DNA of 35,876 bases, from the NCBI GenBank assembly GCA_019639235.1, contig JAHBSG010000032.1:1-35876 (forward strand), written 5' to 3'. The notes under the pieces were generated by a model, which worked only from the letters and a program-made list of their open reading frames with translations, was not told the origin of the DNA and made no database searches. The position numbers and the translations under genes were made by a program. Positions 7,322-15,026 of the stretch are shown one piece after another. The stretch's first letter is position 1, and every line of letters starts with the position of its first letter. Source of the DNA: Acidobacteriota bacterium. GTDB taxonomy: Bacteria; Acidobacteriota; Blastocatellia; Pyrinomonadales; Pyrinomonadaceae.

Positions 7322-9841
7322 ATGAAAACCGAGAACAGATGGAAAGGAACGTTGAGAGCAGTCGTTGGGGCCTTTGCCCTTGCATCGCTGCTCTTCCCGA
7401 ACGTCCTTATTATCAGTGCCGCCCCCGCGGCAGGCAATGCCGAACGGAATTTGACCGGCACCGAACTTACCCTCGACCTCACGCAGCTTGGCCGTCAAGG
7501 AAGCCTGCGGGAGGACCTAAGCATTGAGCGAGAAGCTCTTGAGCTGATCAATGCGTTAGTTGGTAAGTCCGGCCGTCAGATCCTTCTTGTTGACGAACTC
7601 AACATCGCCCAGCGTCCCGTTGTCGAGCAGCTTGCCATTCGCATTGCGAAGGGCAGCGTGCCGGCATCGCTGCAAGGCAAGACGGTGATCGTGCTTGACG
7701 AGGCAAATCTCTTTTCGAACGCTCGGTCGCAAGCCGACCTCGCTCAGCGGTTCACGGCCGTGATCGAGGACGCCGCCGCTCAGGAAGGCGAGGCGATCCT
7801 TTTCATCAACAACATCAAAGGTTTTGTTCAGGAAGCATCGCTTAGGAACGTGCTCTGGGAAGCCATCTCCGAAGGTGACGTCCGGCTGATCGCCGGCTCC
7901 TCTGCTTCGGTTTACGGCGAGCTGAGTGCATCGTATCCGGAACTCAACGAAGCTTTCGAAGTCATCGAAATCGCCTCTGCATCTCCGGCAAGCGACTCGG
8001 GCAATGGTGCTGCGTCAGAGAACGAGTATCGCGGTGATAACGTCTCGGCCGATCTTCGCGACATGATCGCGTCGCAACCCGCAAACAAGCGCATCAATGC
8101 GATCCTGCAGGCAAAAGATGCAGATTCGCCGGTTCTCCGCGGAACGTTCGAACGCCACGGCATCCTCGTTCAGGATCGCATCGGCACATCTGACACGCTC
8201 GTTGTCGATCTTCCGCTCGGTTCGCTCGAAGATCTCTCGAAGAGCGGGCTGATCAATTACGTTTCTCCCGACCGAAAGACCGCTCGAACCGGCCACATTG
8301 AAGACACCATCGGTGCCACGGGCAGCCGGCTTCAGCAGATCGGCGGCCAGTCGATGAACCTCACCGGAACCGGTGTTGGTATCGCGGTCGTTGACTCGGG
8401 TATTTATGCTGGCCACGAGGGTTGGCTCAATGCGAACGGCCAGTCAAGGGTCAAGGCAAATGTTGACTTTACCGGCGACGGAACCGGCGATTCGTATGGA
8501 CACGGAACTCACGTGGCCGGGCTCGCCGCGGGCAATTCGGCAAAGAACAATGGTGCCTATCGCGGGGTAGCTCCGAACGCGAACATCATCAGTGTCAAGG
8601 TTCTCAACAACAACGGTGTCGGCCAGACCTCGTGGCTGCTGAACGGACTTAATTGGATCCTTCAGAACCGCACCCAGCACAACATCCGGGTCGTTAACCT
8701 CAGCCTCGGTACGGTCGCGGTCGATACTTATACCAACGACCCGATCGGCCTCAAGGTCAAAGAACTCGTAAACAACGGCATCGTTGTCGTTGCCGCGGCC
8801 GGCAACCTCGGCCGTGCTCCTGTTGGCGGCAAGCTTTACGGAACGATCCACTCGCCCGGCAACAGCCCGTGGGTGATCACGGTCGGTGCAAGCAACAGCT
8901 ACGGCACCACCGAACGCAGCGACGACCGCGTTACGACCTACAGCTCACGCGGCCCGACCCGCAGCTTCTATACAAATTCGCTCGGCCAGCGCGTTTTCGA
9001 TAACGTGATGAAGCCGGACCTCGTTGCCCCGGGCAACCAGTTGATCTCGTATCGGGCACCGAACAACCTGCGCTCCACCTCAGCCCCTGAACTCGATGTT
9101 CCTCTTGCTTCAGGTGAGACTGCCGCAGACGCTCTGATGTACCAGAGCGGAACTTCGATGTCCGCCCCCATCGTCGCCGGTGCAGCAGCATTGCTGCTCC
9201 AGGCGAACCCGAACCTGACCCCCGGAATGGTTCGGATGATCCTTCAATATACCGCCCAGCCGCTGGCCGGTGCGGATATGTTCGAGCAAGGTGCCGGACA
9301 GCTAAATCTTGAAGGTGCCCTGCGTCTCGTTGGCGGTTTCCGCGATGACCTTAACTACGAATCGGGCGTTAGCCGTGCGTCATGGGTAATGGTTTCCGGG
9401 TGGTCGATGCCTGCAACATCTTCGACCATCGGCGGGAACAGCTTCCCTTGGTCGCAGATGATGACAACAAACCACGCATTTGTGACCGGGTCGAACCTCG
9501 TTGCTCGTTTCCAGGTCGTGTATCGCCCGGCCTACGTGGCGGACAGCGGAATTTCAAGCTCGCTTGGGCTGCTAAGCCTTAATACGACGTCGTTCTACTC
9601 CGGCGGCCTTTCGCTCAACTCGAACGTGATGACCAGCAACGGTGGAGCTTCGGGTTCAGGAACGGTTCTGATGCCTTCCGGCGTACTTGTCGGTGACGGT
9701 GTACTGGTTGGCGATGGCGTTCTCATTGGAGACGGTGTTTTGATCGGTGATGGTGTCCTCATCGGAGATGGTGTTCTTATCGGAGACGGTGTGCTTATCG
9801 GCGACCGTACGCCGAGAATGGAGCCTGTGCTTAGTTACTAA
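7322..9841 (+). CDS. Secreted S8 subtilisin-like protease with ClpB-like N-terminal region and hexapeptide C terminus
   Basis: An 839-residue exported serine protease. A signal peptide (about 1-34) is followed by residues 45-218, which read like a ClpB first AAA+ domain stripped of its ATPase residues (see findings). Residues about 243-318 resemble an inhibitor-I9 propeptide and end YVSPD. The S8 catalytic domain (about 345-690) has the full triad: Asp358 in VVDSG, His394 in GHGTHVAG and Ser612 in GTSMSAP; AAAGN supplies the oxyanion Asn. A beta-rich region follows, then seven GVL[VI]GD repeats (787-828) and a short tail. The ATG follows AGGAG by nine bases. The next gene starts 44 bases downstream on the same strand. 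Activity as a peptidase is well supported; the substrate and the role of the two end regions are unknown. Confidence 0.93.
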   Translation: MKTENRWKGTLRAVVGAFALASLLFPNVLIISAAPAAGNAERNLTGTELTLDLTQLGRQGSLREDLSIEREALELINALVGKSGRQILLVDELNIAQRPVVEQLAIRIAKGSVPASLQGKTVIVLDEANLFSNARSQADLAQRFTAVIEDAAAQEGEAILFINNIKGFVQEASLRNVLWEAISEGDVRLIAGSSASVYGELSASYPELNEAFEVIEIASASPASDSGNGAASENEYRGDNVSADLRDMIASQPANKRINAILQAKDADSPVLRGTFERHGILVQDRIGTSDTLVVDLPLGSLEDLSKSGLINYVSPDRKTARTGHIEDTIGATGSRLQQIGGQSMNLTGTGVGIAVVDSGIYAGHEGWLNANGQSRVKANVDFTGDGTGDSYGHGTHVAGLAAGNSAKNNGAYRGVAPNANIISVKVLNNNGVGQTSWLLNGLNWILQNRTQHNIRVVNLSLGTVAVDTYTNDPIGLKVKELVNNGIVVVAAAGNLGRAPVGGKLYGTIHSPGNSPWVITVGASNSYGTTERSDDRVTTYSSRGPTRSFYTNSLGQRVFDNVMKPDLVAPGNQLISYRAPNNLRSTSAPELDVPLASGETAADALMYQSGTSMSAPIVAGAAALLLQANPNLTPGMVRMILQYTAQPLAGADMFEQGAGQLNLEGALRLVGGFRDDLNYESGVSRASWVMVSGWSMPATSSTIGGNSFPWSQMMTTNHAFVTGSNLVARFQVVYRPAYVADSGISSSLGLLSLNTTSFYSGGLSLNSNVMTSNGGASGSGTVLMPSGVLVGDGVLVGDGVLIGDGVLIGDGVLIGDGVLIGDGVLIGDRTPRMEPVLSY
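9680..9805 (+). repeat. Seven tandem 18-bp units encoding GVL[VI]GD
   Basis: The repeats lie in frame at the C terminus of the subtilase. Codons vary freely between units (GTA, GTT, GTC and GTG for Val; CTT, CTG, CTC and TTG for Leu), while the amino acids hardly change. This points to selection on the protein rather than recent duplication. The phase IGDGVL fits the left-handed beta-helix hexapeptide rule. Confidence 0.9.
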
Positions 9842-9885
9842 GAATACCTGAAACCGAGAATACCTATAGGAGGAGGATCACCGTC

Positions 9886-10794
9886 ATGCTGAACGCGTAT
9901 GTTGCCGCAACGCCAGAAGTGTATCCGGACATCGAGCCGGTCACGGCGAGCATTGCTTACGATCTTTCAAAACTACGATCACTGAAAGCCGACGACCTTG
10001 AAGCGGTTACCGAGTTCCTCGCAAGGCGGCCTGTGCACACGGTCGTGATGAGCAGCTTTATCGCCGACAACGGCATTGAAAGCGAATTGAATCGCGGCGT
10101 GTTCTATGGCTACTTCGACGAGAAGTGCGAGCTTGAAGGCGTCGCCCTGATCGGCCATTCGACGCTGATCGAGGCCAGGTCGGATCGCTCCCTGCGGGCA
10201 TTTGCCCTGAAGGCACGCCAGTCGCGGATCCCGATCAACTTGATCATGTCCGATGACGACGTAGCCGAGCGGTTCTTTGAACTATACGCTATCGGGACAA
10301 TGACCCCGCGGCTGAAATGCACCGAACTTCTGTTCCAGACGGATTTCCCGTTTCCGGTGCAAAGATGCGACTGGCAGATCCGCGAGGCTCGTCCCGAGGA
10401 TCTCGACCAGGTCGCACGGGCACAGGCAGAGGTCGCCTTCATCGAATCCGGCATCGACCCGATGAGCCGCGACCGCGAGGGCTTCATGAAGCGTTGTGCT
10501 CGGCGGATAGAACAGGGCCGGGTGTTCGTGGTCTTCGATGGGGACCGGCTCGTTTTCAAAGCCGACATCATCGCCGAGGCATCGGATGTTATCTACCTCG
10601 AAGGCGTTTATGTCGCTCCGGGGTTCCGCGGACGGGGGATCGGTGCAACCTGTTTGGCCGAGGTTTGCCGGCGGCTTTTGGGCCGAGCAATGTACGTGTG
10701 CCTGCTGAGCAACGTTGAGGCAAAACACGCCCACCGCAGCTTCGCCAACGCGGGCCTCCGGAATACCGGAAAATGCACTACCTTGTTCGTGTAA
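9886..10794 (+). CDS. GNAT-family N-acetyltransferase
   Basis: A 302-residue cytoplasmic protein with two halves. The N-terminal half (about 25-155) resembles the degenerate GNAT-like domain found in front of some acetyltransferases. The C-terminal half (about 163-302) is a canonical GNAT fold with LEGVYVAPGFRGRGIG (238-253), where RGRGIG forms the acetyl-CoA pyrophosphate loop, and a later NVEAKHAHRSFANAGL typical of motif B. The acceptor cannot be assigned. The start is set by a strong AGGAGGAGG nine bases before the ATG. It probably shares a transcript with the upstream subtilase, so it could acetylate peptides or amines derived from proteolysis, but this is only a contextual guess. Confidence 0.85.
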   Translation: MLNAYVAATPEVYPDIEPVTASIAYDLSKLRSLKADDLEAVTEFLARRPVHTVVMSSFIADNGIESELNRGVFYGYFDEKCELEGVALIGHSTLIEARSDRSLRAFALKARQSRIPINLIMSDDDVAERFFELYAIGTMTPRLKCTELLFQTDFPFPVQRCDWQIREARPEDLDQVARAQAEVAFIESGIDPMSRDREGFMKRCARRIEQGRVFVVFDGDRLVFKADIIAEASDVIYLEGVYVAPGFRGRGIGATCLAEVCRRLLGRAMYVCLLSNVEAKHAHRSFANAGLRNTGKCTTLFV

Positions 10795-10815
10795 AAACTT
10801 GTTTATTTTTTGTGT

Positions 10816-10854
10816 GGGAATGGGTTATACTTCCGTTTGGGTCTAACCCGTCCC
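10816..10854 (+). terminator. Possible terminator stem after the acetyltransferase gene
   Basis: GGGA-AT-GGGTTA pairs with TAACCC-G-TCCC around a 16-base loop and is followed by ATTTTCC, starting 22 bases after the stop. The internal loop and weak T-run make it a modest candidate. It could instead fold in the leader of the next gene. Confidence 0.35.
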
Positions 10855-10912
10855 ATTTTCCTTCCTCGCCATTTCAAACCCCGAGTTCTCCTGCAAATCG
10901 AATGAAGACCAT

Positions 10913-13444
10913 ATGCCCAAGAGCTCACCAGAGCAGTTCCCCGCTTCGAACGCCATCAACTACTATGTTGGTTTGACCATCTTCGTCGGCGCTGCGATCT
11001 TCGTCTATGCGGCCGCAACGCTTCCTGTCGATTCGCTGGACACCCGGTTTCTTATACTCGCCGGCTGCACGATCCTTCTCGCTTCACGAGTGCTCATCCG
11101 CATCCCGACGATCAAGTCGCACATCGCCGTTTCGGACATCTTTGTTTACCTTACGCTCCTGCTATTTGGCGGTGAGGCGGCGATCCTGCTTTCGGCTGTC
11201 GATACTTTCTTTTCTGCATTGCGATTCTGCAAAAAGTACCGGACCATTCTTTTCAACACCGCTGCCCTTACCATCTCGACCGCCGCGGTTTATGGCGTCC
11301 TGGTCATTTCGGGGCTTTATTCGGAACCGCAGCTCCACGGCCAGGCACCGTATTTTCGTGATTTTCTTCTGGCCCTCTCGCTAATGGCCCTGACGCAGTT
11401 TGCGGTCAATACCGTCCTCGCTTCGCTTTACGATTCGATCAACCAGGGCACGCCGCTGCTTGAGACGTGGTCATCAAGGTACCTTTGGAGCTTTATCACA
11501 TACGTGGTCGGTGCCGCCGGGGCGGGACTTCTCGTCCAATTGGTCGATTATGCCGGCTTCTTCGTAGCAGTCCTCGCCTTCCCGATCTTGCTCTTCATCT
11601 ACTTTTCGTATCGGATGTATATGCGAAACGTGGAGATGAGCAGCGAACAGGCAGAACAGGCACGGGAATACGCAAAGATGATCGAAGAGCGTTCCGAGGC
11701 ATTGACGGAATCTGAAGAACGCTTCCGCAGTGCCTTTGACAACGCCCCGATCGGCATCGCCCTTGTTAAACCGGGCGGAGAATTGCTGAAAGTAAACTCT
11801 GCTCTCTGCGAGATGCTCGGATACCGGCCGGACGAACTTCGTGAAAGGTCCGTGCGGCAGATATTTTTCGAAGAGGACCTTCCGAACGTCTTTTATCGCG
11901 TTGGCGAGGTCGCCTCCGGAGCCATCGCCTCGCACCAGATGGAGCAGCGGTGCCGCAATAGCCGCGGCGAAACGGTCTGGACCCTTTGGAGCATGTCCCT
12001 CGCCGCAGCGGACGTCTCAAAGAGCCGCGAGATCATCTTTCAGATGCAGGACATCACGGGTCGAAAGGCGGCCGAGGAAAAGCTTGTCCATGAAGCGACC
12101 CACGACCCGCTGACGGGTCTTCCGAATCGAAACTGTTTTCACCAGAAGTTGACCGAGGCTTTGCACCGCTCACAGCACATAAAGAACCATCGGACCAGCG
12201 TTCTCTTTATCGACCTTGACCGTTTCAAGTACGTCAACGACAGCCTTGGCCATATCGTCGGCGATCAGCTCCTGATCGGCATTTCGAATCGGCTGAAAAA
12301 TTCAATTCGGCCGAGCGACCTTGTTGCCCGGCTCGGCGGCGACGAGTTCACGGTCTTGGTCGAGGGCGTTTATGACGACCTTGAGATCGCCGGCATGGCC
12401 GAACGCATTCAGCGAAGCTTGGCAAACCCCTTTAACCTTCGCGGGCACGTGGTTTACAGCTCGGCGAGCATCGGAATTCTCCATGCTTCCGACCGGCACG
12501 AGCGTGCCGAGGACATGATGCGCGATGCCGACACCGCGATGTACCACGCCAAAAAGTCCGGCAAGGCTCGGTACGAGATCTTCAACGATTCGATGCACGC
12601 CGAGGCTCGCGAAACGCTTAAGCTTGAGACCGACCTGAGGCAGGCGATCAAGGATGGGAAGATCGAGGTTTGCTATCAACCGCTCTTCTCGCTCACGGAC
12701 CGCGAGCTGACCGGCTTTGAAGCGCTTGCCCGCTGGCAGCACCCGGAGCTAGGCGAGATATCACCCGCACGCTTCATCCCGCTTGCGGAGGAGATCGGCT
12801 GGATCGATACGCTCGGCGAGAATATACTTCGGTCCGCCTGCAAGCATATTCGAAGTATTCACCGCAAGTTCCCGAATTATGCCCATACTAAGGTCAACGT
12901 TAATCTCTCGTCGCAACAATTCCGCAGCACGGGGCTCGTCGGCCGCATCCAATTGATACTCTCGCAGACCGGTTTTTCTGCGGACAATCTGAGGCTCGAG
13001 ATAACCGAATCTGTTTTCTTTGAACATCAGGACCGGGCGATCTCGATGCTCGCCCAGCTTCGCGACTTCGGAGTTGAGATCGATATCGACGATTTCGGGA
13101 CCGGATATTCGAACCTAAGCTACCTCGTGCGGCTTCCGATCTCGCGGCTTAAGATCGATAAGTCGTTCGTCCAGATGATCCGCGAGGACGGCACGAATAC
13201 CGAGATAGTGAGAACGATTATCGCATTGGCACGCAACCTCGACCTTGGCGTTGTTGCCGAAGGCATCGAGCACGAATATCAGGTCAATGCCCTGCGAACA
13301 CTCGGCTGCGATTCGGGGCAAGGTTACCTCTTTAGTACGCCGCTTCGCCCGGACAAACTAGCCGACTTCGTCGCCGACTGCGACCGCGGACTCATCGGCG
13401 GAACTGAGGTGCCCGAGTACGCACATATTCTGACCGTCCAATAA
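10913..13444 (+). CDS. Membrane PAS-GGDEF-EAL protein (cyclic-di-GMP turnover)
   Basis: An 843-residue inner-membrane signalling protein. Residues about 14-245 form a hydrophobic MASE-like sensor with roughly seven or eight membrane segments; a short charged linker follows, then a PAS domain (about 268-390), GGDEF (about 395-550) and EAL (about 570-825). The diguanylate cyclase motif is intact (GGDEF at 475-479) and an inhibitory I-site RPSD lies five residues before it. The EAL domain keeps EAL (603-605), NVNLSS, LEITES, DDFGTG, LKIDKSF and VAEGIE, so phosphodiesterase activity is likely. Both activities look possible, and which dominates cannot be told from sequence. The ATG at 10913 has only a weak upstream GAAG. 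It is a single gene, convergent with sdhB across a shared hairpin. Confidence 0.92.
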   Translation: MPKSSPEQFPASNAINYYVGLTIFVGAAIFVYAAATLPVDSLDTRFLILAGCTILLASRVLIRIPTIKSHIAVSDIFVYLTLLLFGGEAAILLSAVDTFFSALRFCKKYRTILFNTAALTISTAAVYGVLVISGLYSEPQLHGQAPYFRDFLLALSLMALTQFAVNTVLASLYDSINQGTPLLETWSSRYLWSFITYVVGAAGAGLLVQLVDYAGFFVAVLAFPILLFIYFSYRMYMRNVEMSSEQAEQAREYAKMIEERSEALTESEERFRSAFDNAPIGIALVKPGGELLKVNSALCEMLGYRPDELRERSVRQIFFEEDLPNVFYRVGEVASGAIASHQMEQRCRNSRGETVWTLWSMSLAAADVSKSREIIFQMQDITGRKAAEEKLVHEATHDPLTGLPNRNCFHQKLTEALHRSQHIKNHRTSVLFIDLDRFKYVNDSLGHIVGDQLLIGISNRLKNSIRPSDLVARLGGDEFTVLVEGVYDDLEIAGMAERIQRSLANPFNLRGHVVYSSASIGILHASDRHERAEDMMRDADTAMYHAKKSGKARYEIFNDSMHAEARETLKLETDLRQAIKDGKIEVCYQPLFSLTDRELTGFEALARWQHPELGEISPARFIPLAEEIGWIDTLGENILRSACKHIRSIHRKFPNYAHTKVNVNLSSQQFRSTGLVGRIQLILSQTGFSADNLRLEITESVFFEHQDRAISMLAQLRDFGVEIDIDDFGTGYSNLSYLVRLPISRLKIDKSFVQMIREDGTNTEIVRTIIALARNLDLGVVAEGIEHEYQVNALRTLGCDSGQGYLFSTPLRPDKLADFVADCDRGLIGGTEVPEYAHILTVQ

Positions 13445-13445
13445 A

Positions 13446-13474
13446 AAAGCGGCCGCATGATTCGCAGCCGCTTT
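13446..13474. terminator. Bidirectional terminator between the GGDEF-EAL gene and sdhB
   Basis: AAAGCGGC pairs with GCCGCTTT around a 13-base loop that itself closes with GC/GC. A-rich sequence on the left and TTTCTT on the right allow termination on both strands between two convergent genes. Confidence 0.75.
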
Positions 13475-13494
13475 CTTCATATCTTGAGCAAGGC

Positions 13495-14295
13495 CTATTT
13501 CTTGAGCCAGCCGAACAGTGCATTCACCGTGATGTCGCGGTTCGTCTCGTAGATAGCCTTCGTCAGCGGAACGGACATCGGGCAGACCTGGACGCAGTTC
13601 TGCGCGTTGCCGCAATTGGTGATGCCGTCTTCGCCCATTAGCCCGTTAAGCCGGTCGTCCATGTCGGTCTTGCCGACAGGATGCATATTGAAGAGCCGTG
13701 CCTGTGCGATCGCCTGCGGCCCAATGTAATTGTCGTCGCCGTACTGTGGGCAAGCCTCGAGACAGCATCCGCAGGTCATACACCGCGATAGTGCATACCG
13801 CTCCTGCGCGACCTCGTTCGAGATCGCCGGCCCCGGCCCGAGGCTGTGGCTTCCATCGAGTTCGACCCAAGCATGGACCTGTTTCAAATGATCGAACATC
13901 TTTGAGCGGTCAACCTTAAGGTCGCGGACGTTCGGGAATTTCGACATCGGCTGAAGCGTGACAGTGTCGCTTCCGGACGCGATCAACAGGTCGTCGATCA
14001 ACGCGGAACACGACTGCCGTACGCGGCCGTCGATCACCATCGTGCAGATGCCGCAGACCTGCTCAAGGCAGCTCATGTCCCAGACCGGCGGTGTCGTCGC
14101 CCGGCCATCGGCAGTGACCGGATTTTTCCGCACTTCCATAAGCGCGGAGATCACGTTCAAATTCCGCCGATACGGCAATTCGAAAGTGTCCCAAGTGACC
14201 GGAGCACCCTCTTTCTCACGCCGCTGGATCTTTAGCTTGAACTTCGCCGGCGGCGTCTCCAGCCGCTTTTTCTCGATATGTCCGTTCGTGCTCAT
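13495..14295 (-). CDS. sdhB: Succinate dehydrogenase iron-sulfur subunit
   Basis: A 266-residue SdhB carrying electrons from the flavoprotein to the membrane anchor. The [2Fe-2S] cysteines are Cys76, Cys81, Cys84 and Cys96. The C-terminal ferredoxin domain has CMTCGCCLEACP (172-183) and a second set, CGNAQNCVQVCP (228-239), for the 4Fe-4S and 3Fe-4S centres. The ATG at 14293-14295 is preferred; a TTG at 14304 would overlap the upstream Uma2 gene and sit too close to GGTGGA. It is the last gene of sdhC-sdhA-uma2-sdhB, five bases after the Uma2 stop, so it probably depends on translation or read-through of the inserted gene. Confidence 0.96.
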   Translation of the reverse strand: MSTNGHIEKKRLETPPAKFKLKIQRREKEGAPVTWDTFELPYRRNLNVISALMEVRKNPVTADGRATTPPVWDMSCLEQVCGICTMVIDGRVRQSCSALIDDLLIASGSDTVTLQPMSKFPNVRDLKVDRSKMFDHLKQVHAWVELDGSHSLGPGPAISNEVAQERYALSRCMTCGCCLEACPQYGDDNYIGPQAIAQARLFNMHPVGKTDMDDRLNGLMGEDGITNCGNAQNCVQVCPMSVPLTKAIYETNRDITVNALFGWLKK

Positions 14296-14300
14296 AAGAC

Positions 14301-14873
14301 TCAAATTTCCACCAAATCGTAAACTTCCCGCATCGGCACGGTGATGTCCACCGATTCAAGATACAGTTCGCTGTCTGCACCGATGGTCGCTTTTATTTTC
14401 CAGTTGCCGTCCGCCTGCCGAATGTATTGCTGAATGGCATACTTGTCTTGCGAAACGAGCAAATACTCAGTAAAGGTATCGATCTTTTGATACGAAAAGA
14501 ACTTGTCATTCTTGTCGTATTCCTTTGTGCTGTCCGATAGAACTTCTACCAGCAGCAGCGGATTCTCTACTACATCTTGCCGCCCGCGATAGAACTTCTG
14601 CTCGCCGCAAACGAGCGTTACATCCGGGTAGTAAAAGGCATTTTCTCGCTCCACCCGCACCTTCATTTCGCTCTGGTATGCCCTGCATTTACCCCGAAGC
14701 TTTTCCGTGAGGAGCTTCGTCAAATTAAAGCTTATCTGGATGTGCGTAGCAGTCCCGCCGGCCATTCCATAAATATGCCCGTCGATATACTCGCTGCGCT
14801 GCTCCGCAGTTTCCTCCCTATCCAGGAATTCCTGAGGAGTGTATCTCTTCTGTGTGTGAGATATCTGGGCCAT
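14301..14873 (-). CDS. Uma2-family PD-(D/E)XK endonuclease-like protein (DUF820)
   Basis: A 190-residue protein of the Uma2/DUF820 family, a restriction-endonuclease-like fold of unknown biological role. Family signs are YTPQEFL near the N terminus, EYIDG (28-32), YYPDVTLV (81-88, Asp84) and LLLVEVLSDST (106-116, Glu110). The active-site set looks complete. It sits between sdhA and sdhB in the same direction. It is A+T-richer than its neighbours, suggesting an insertion into the operon; these genes are usually found as scattered, mobile-looking copies. The ATG at 14871-14873 has only GTAGGTA immediately upstream as a weak ribosome site. Confidence 0.88.
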   Translation of the reverse strand: MAQISHTQKRYTPQEFLDREETAEQRSEYIDGHIYGMAGGTATHIQISFNLTKLLTEKLRGKCRAYQSEMKVRVERENAFYYPDVTLVCGEQKFYRGRQDVVENPLLLVEVLSDSTKEYDKNDKFFSYQKIDTFTEYLLVSQDKYAIQQYIRQADGNWKIKATIGADSELYLESVDITVPMREVYDLVEI

Positions 14874-15026
14874 TACCTACTACGTGGTTTGGCAGACCGG
14901 ACAATAATTCTTTCGGTCAACCGCTACTTCTCCCTCGCCGCTTTGCAGTCCGCTCTATTCTCTTATCACCGGGTATCGGAATCTTACTTTCCTTGTTTAT
15001 GTATGCTGCGGACCGCGTCCGCACCG

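Noticed and set aside
7454..7975. Active ATPase domain in the subtilase
   Set aside because: Walker A lysine and threonine, the Walker B Asp-Glu and the arginine finger are all absent, so ATP hydrolysis is not supported.
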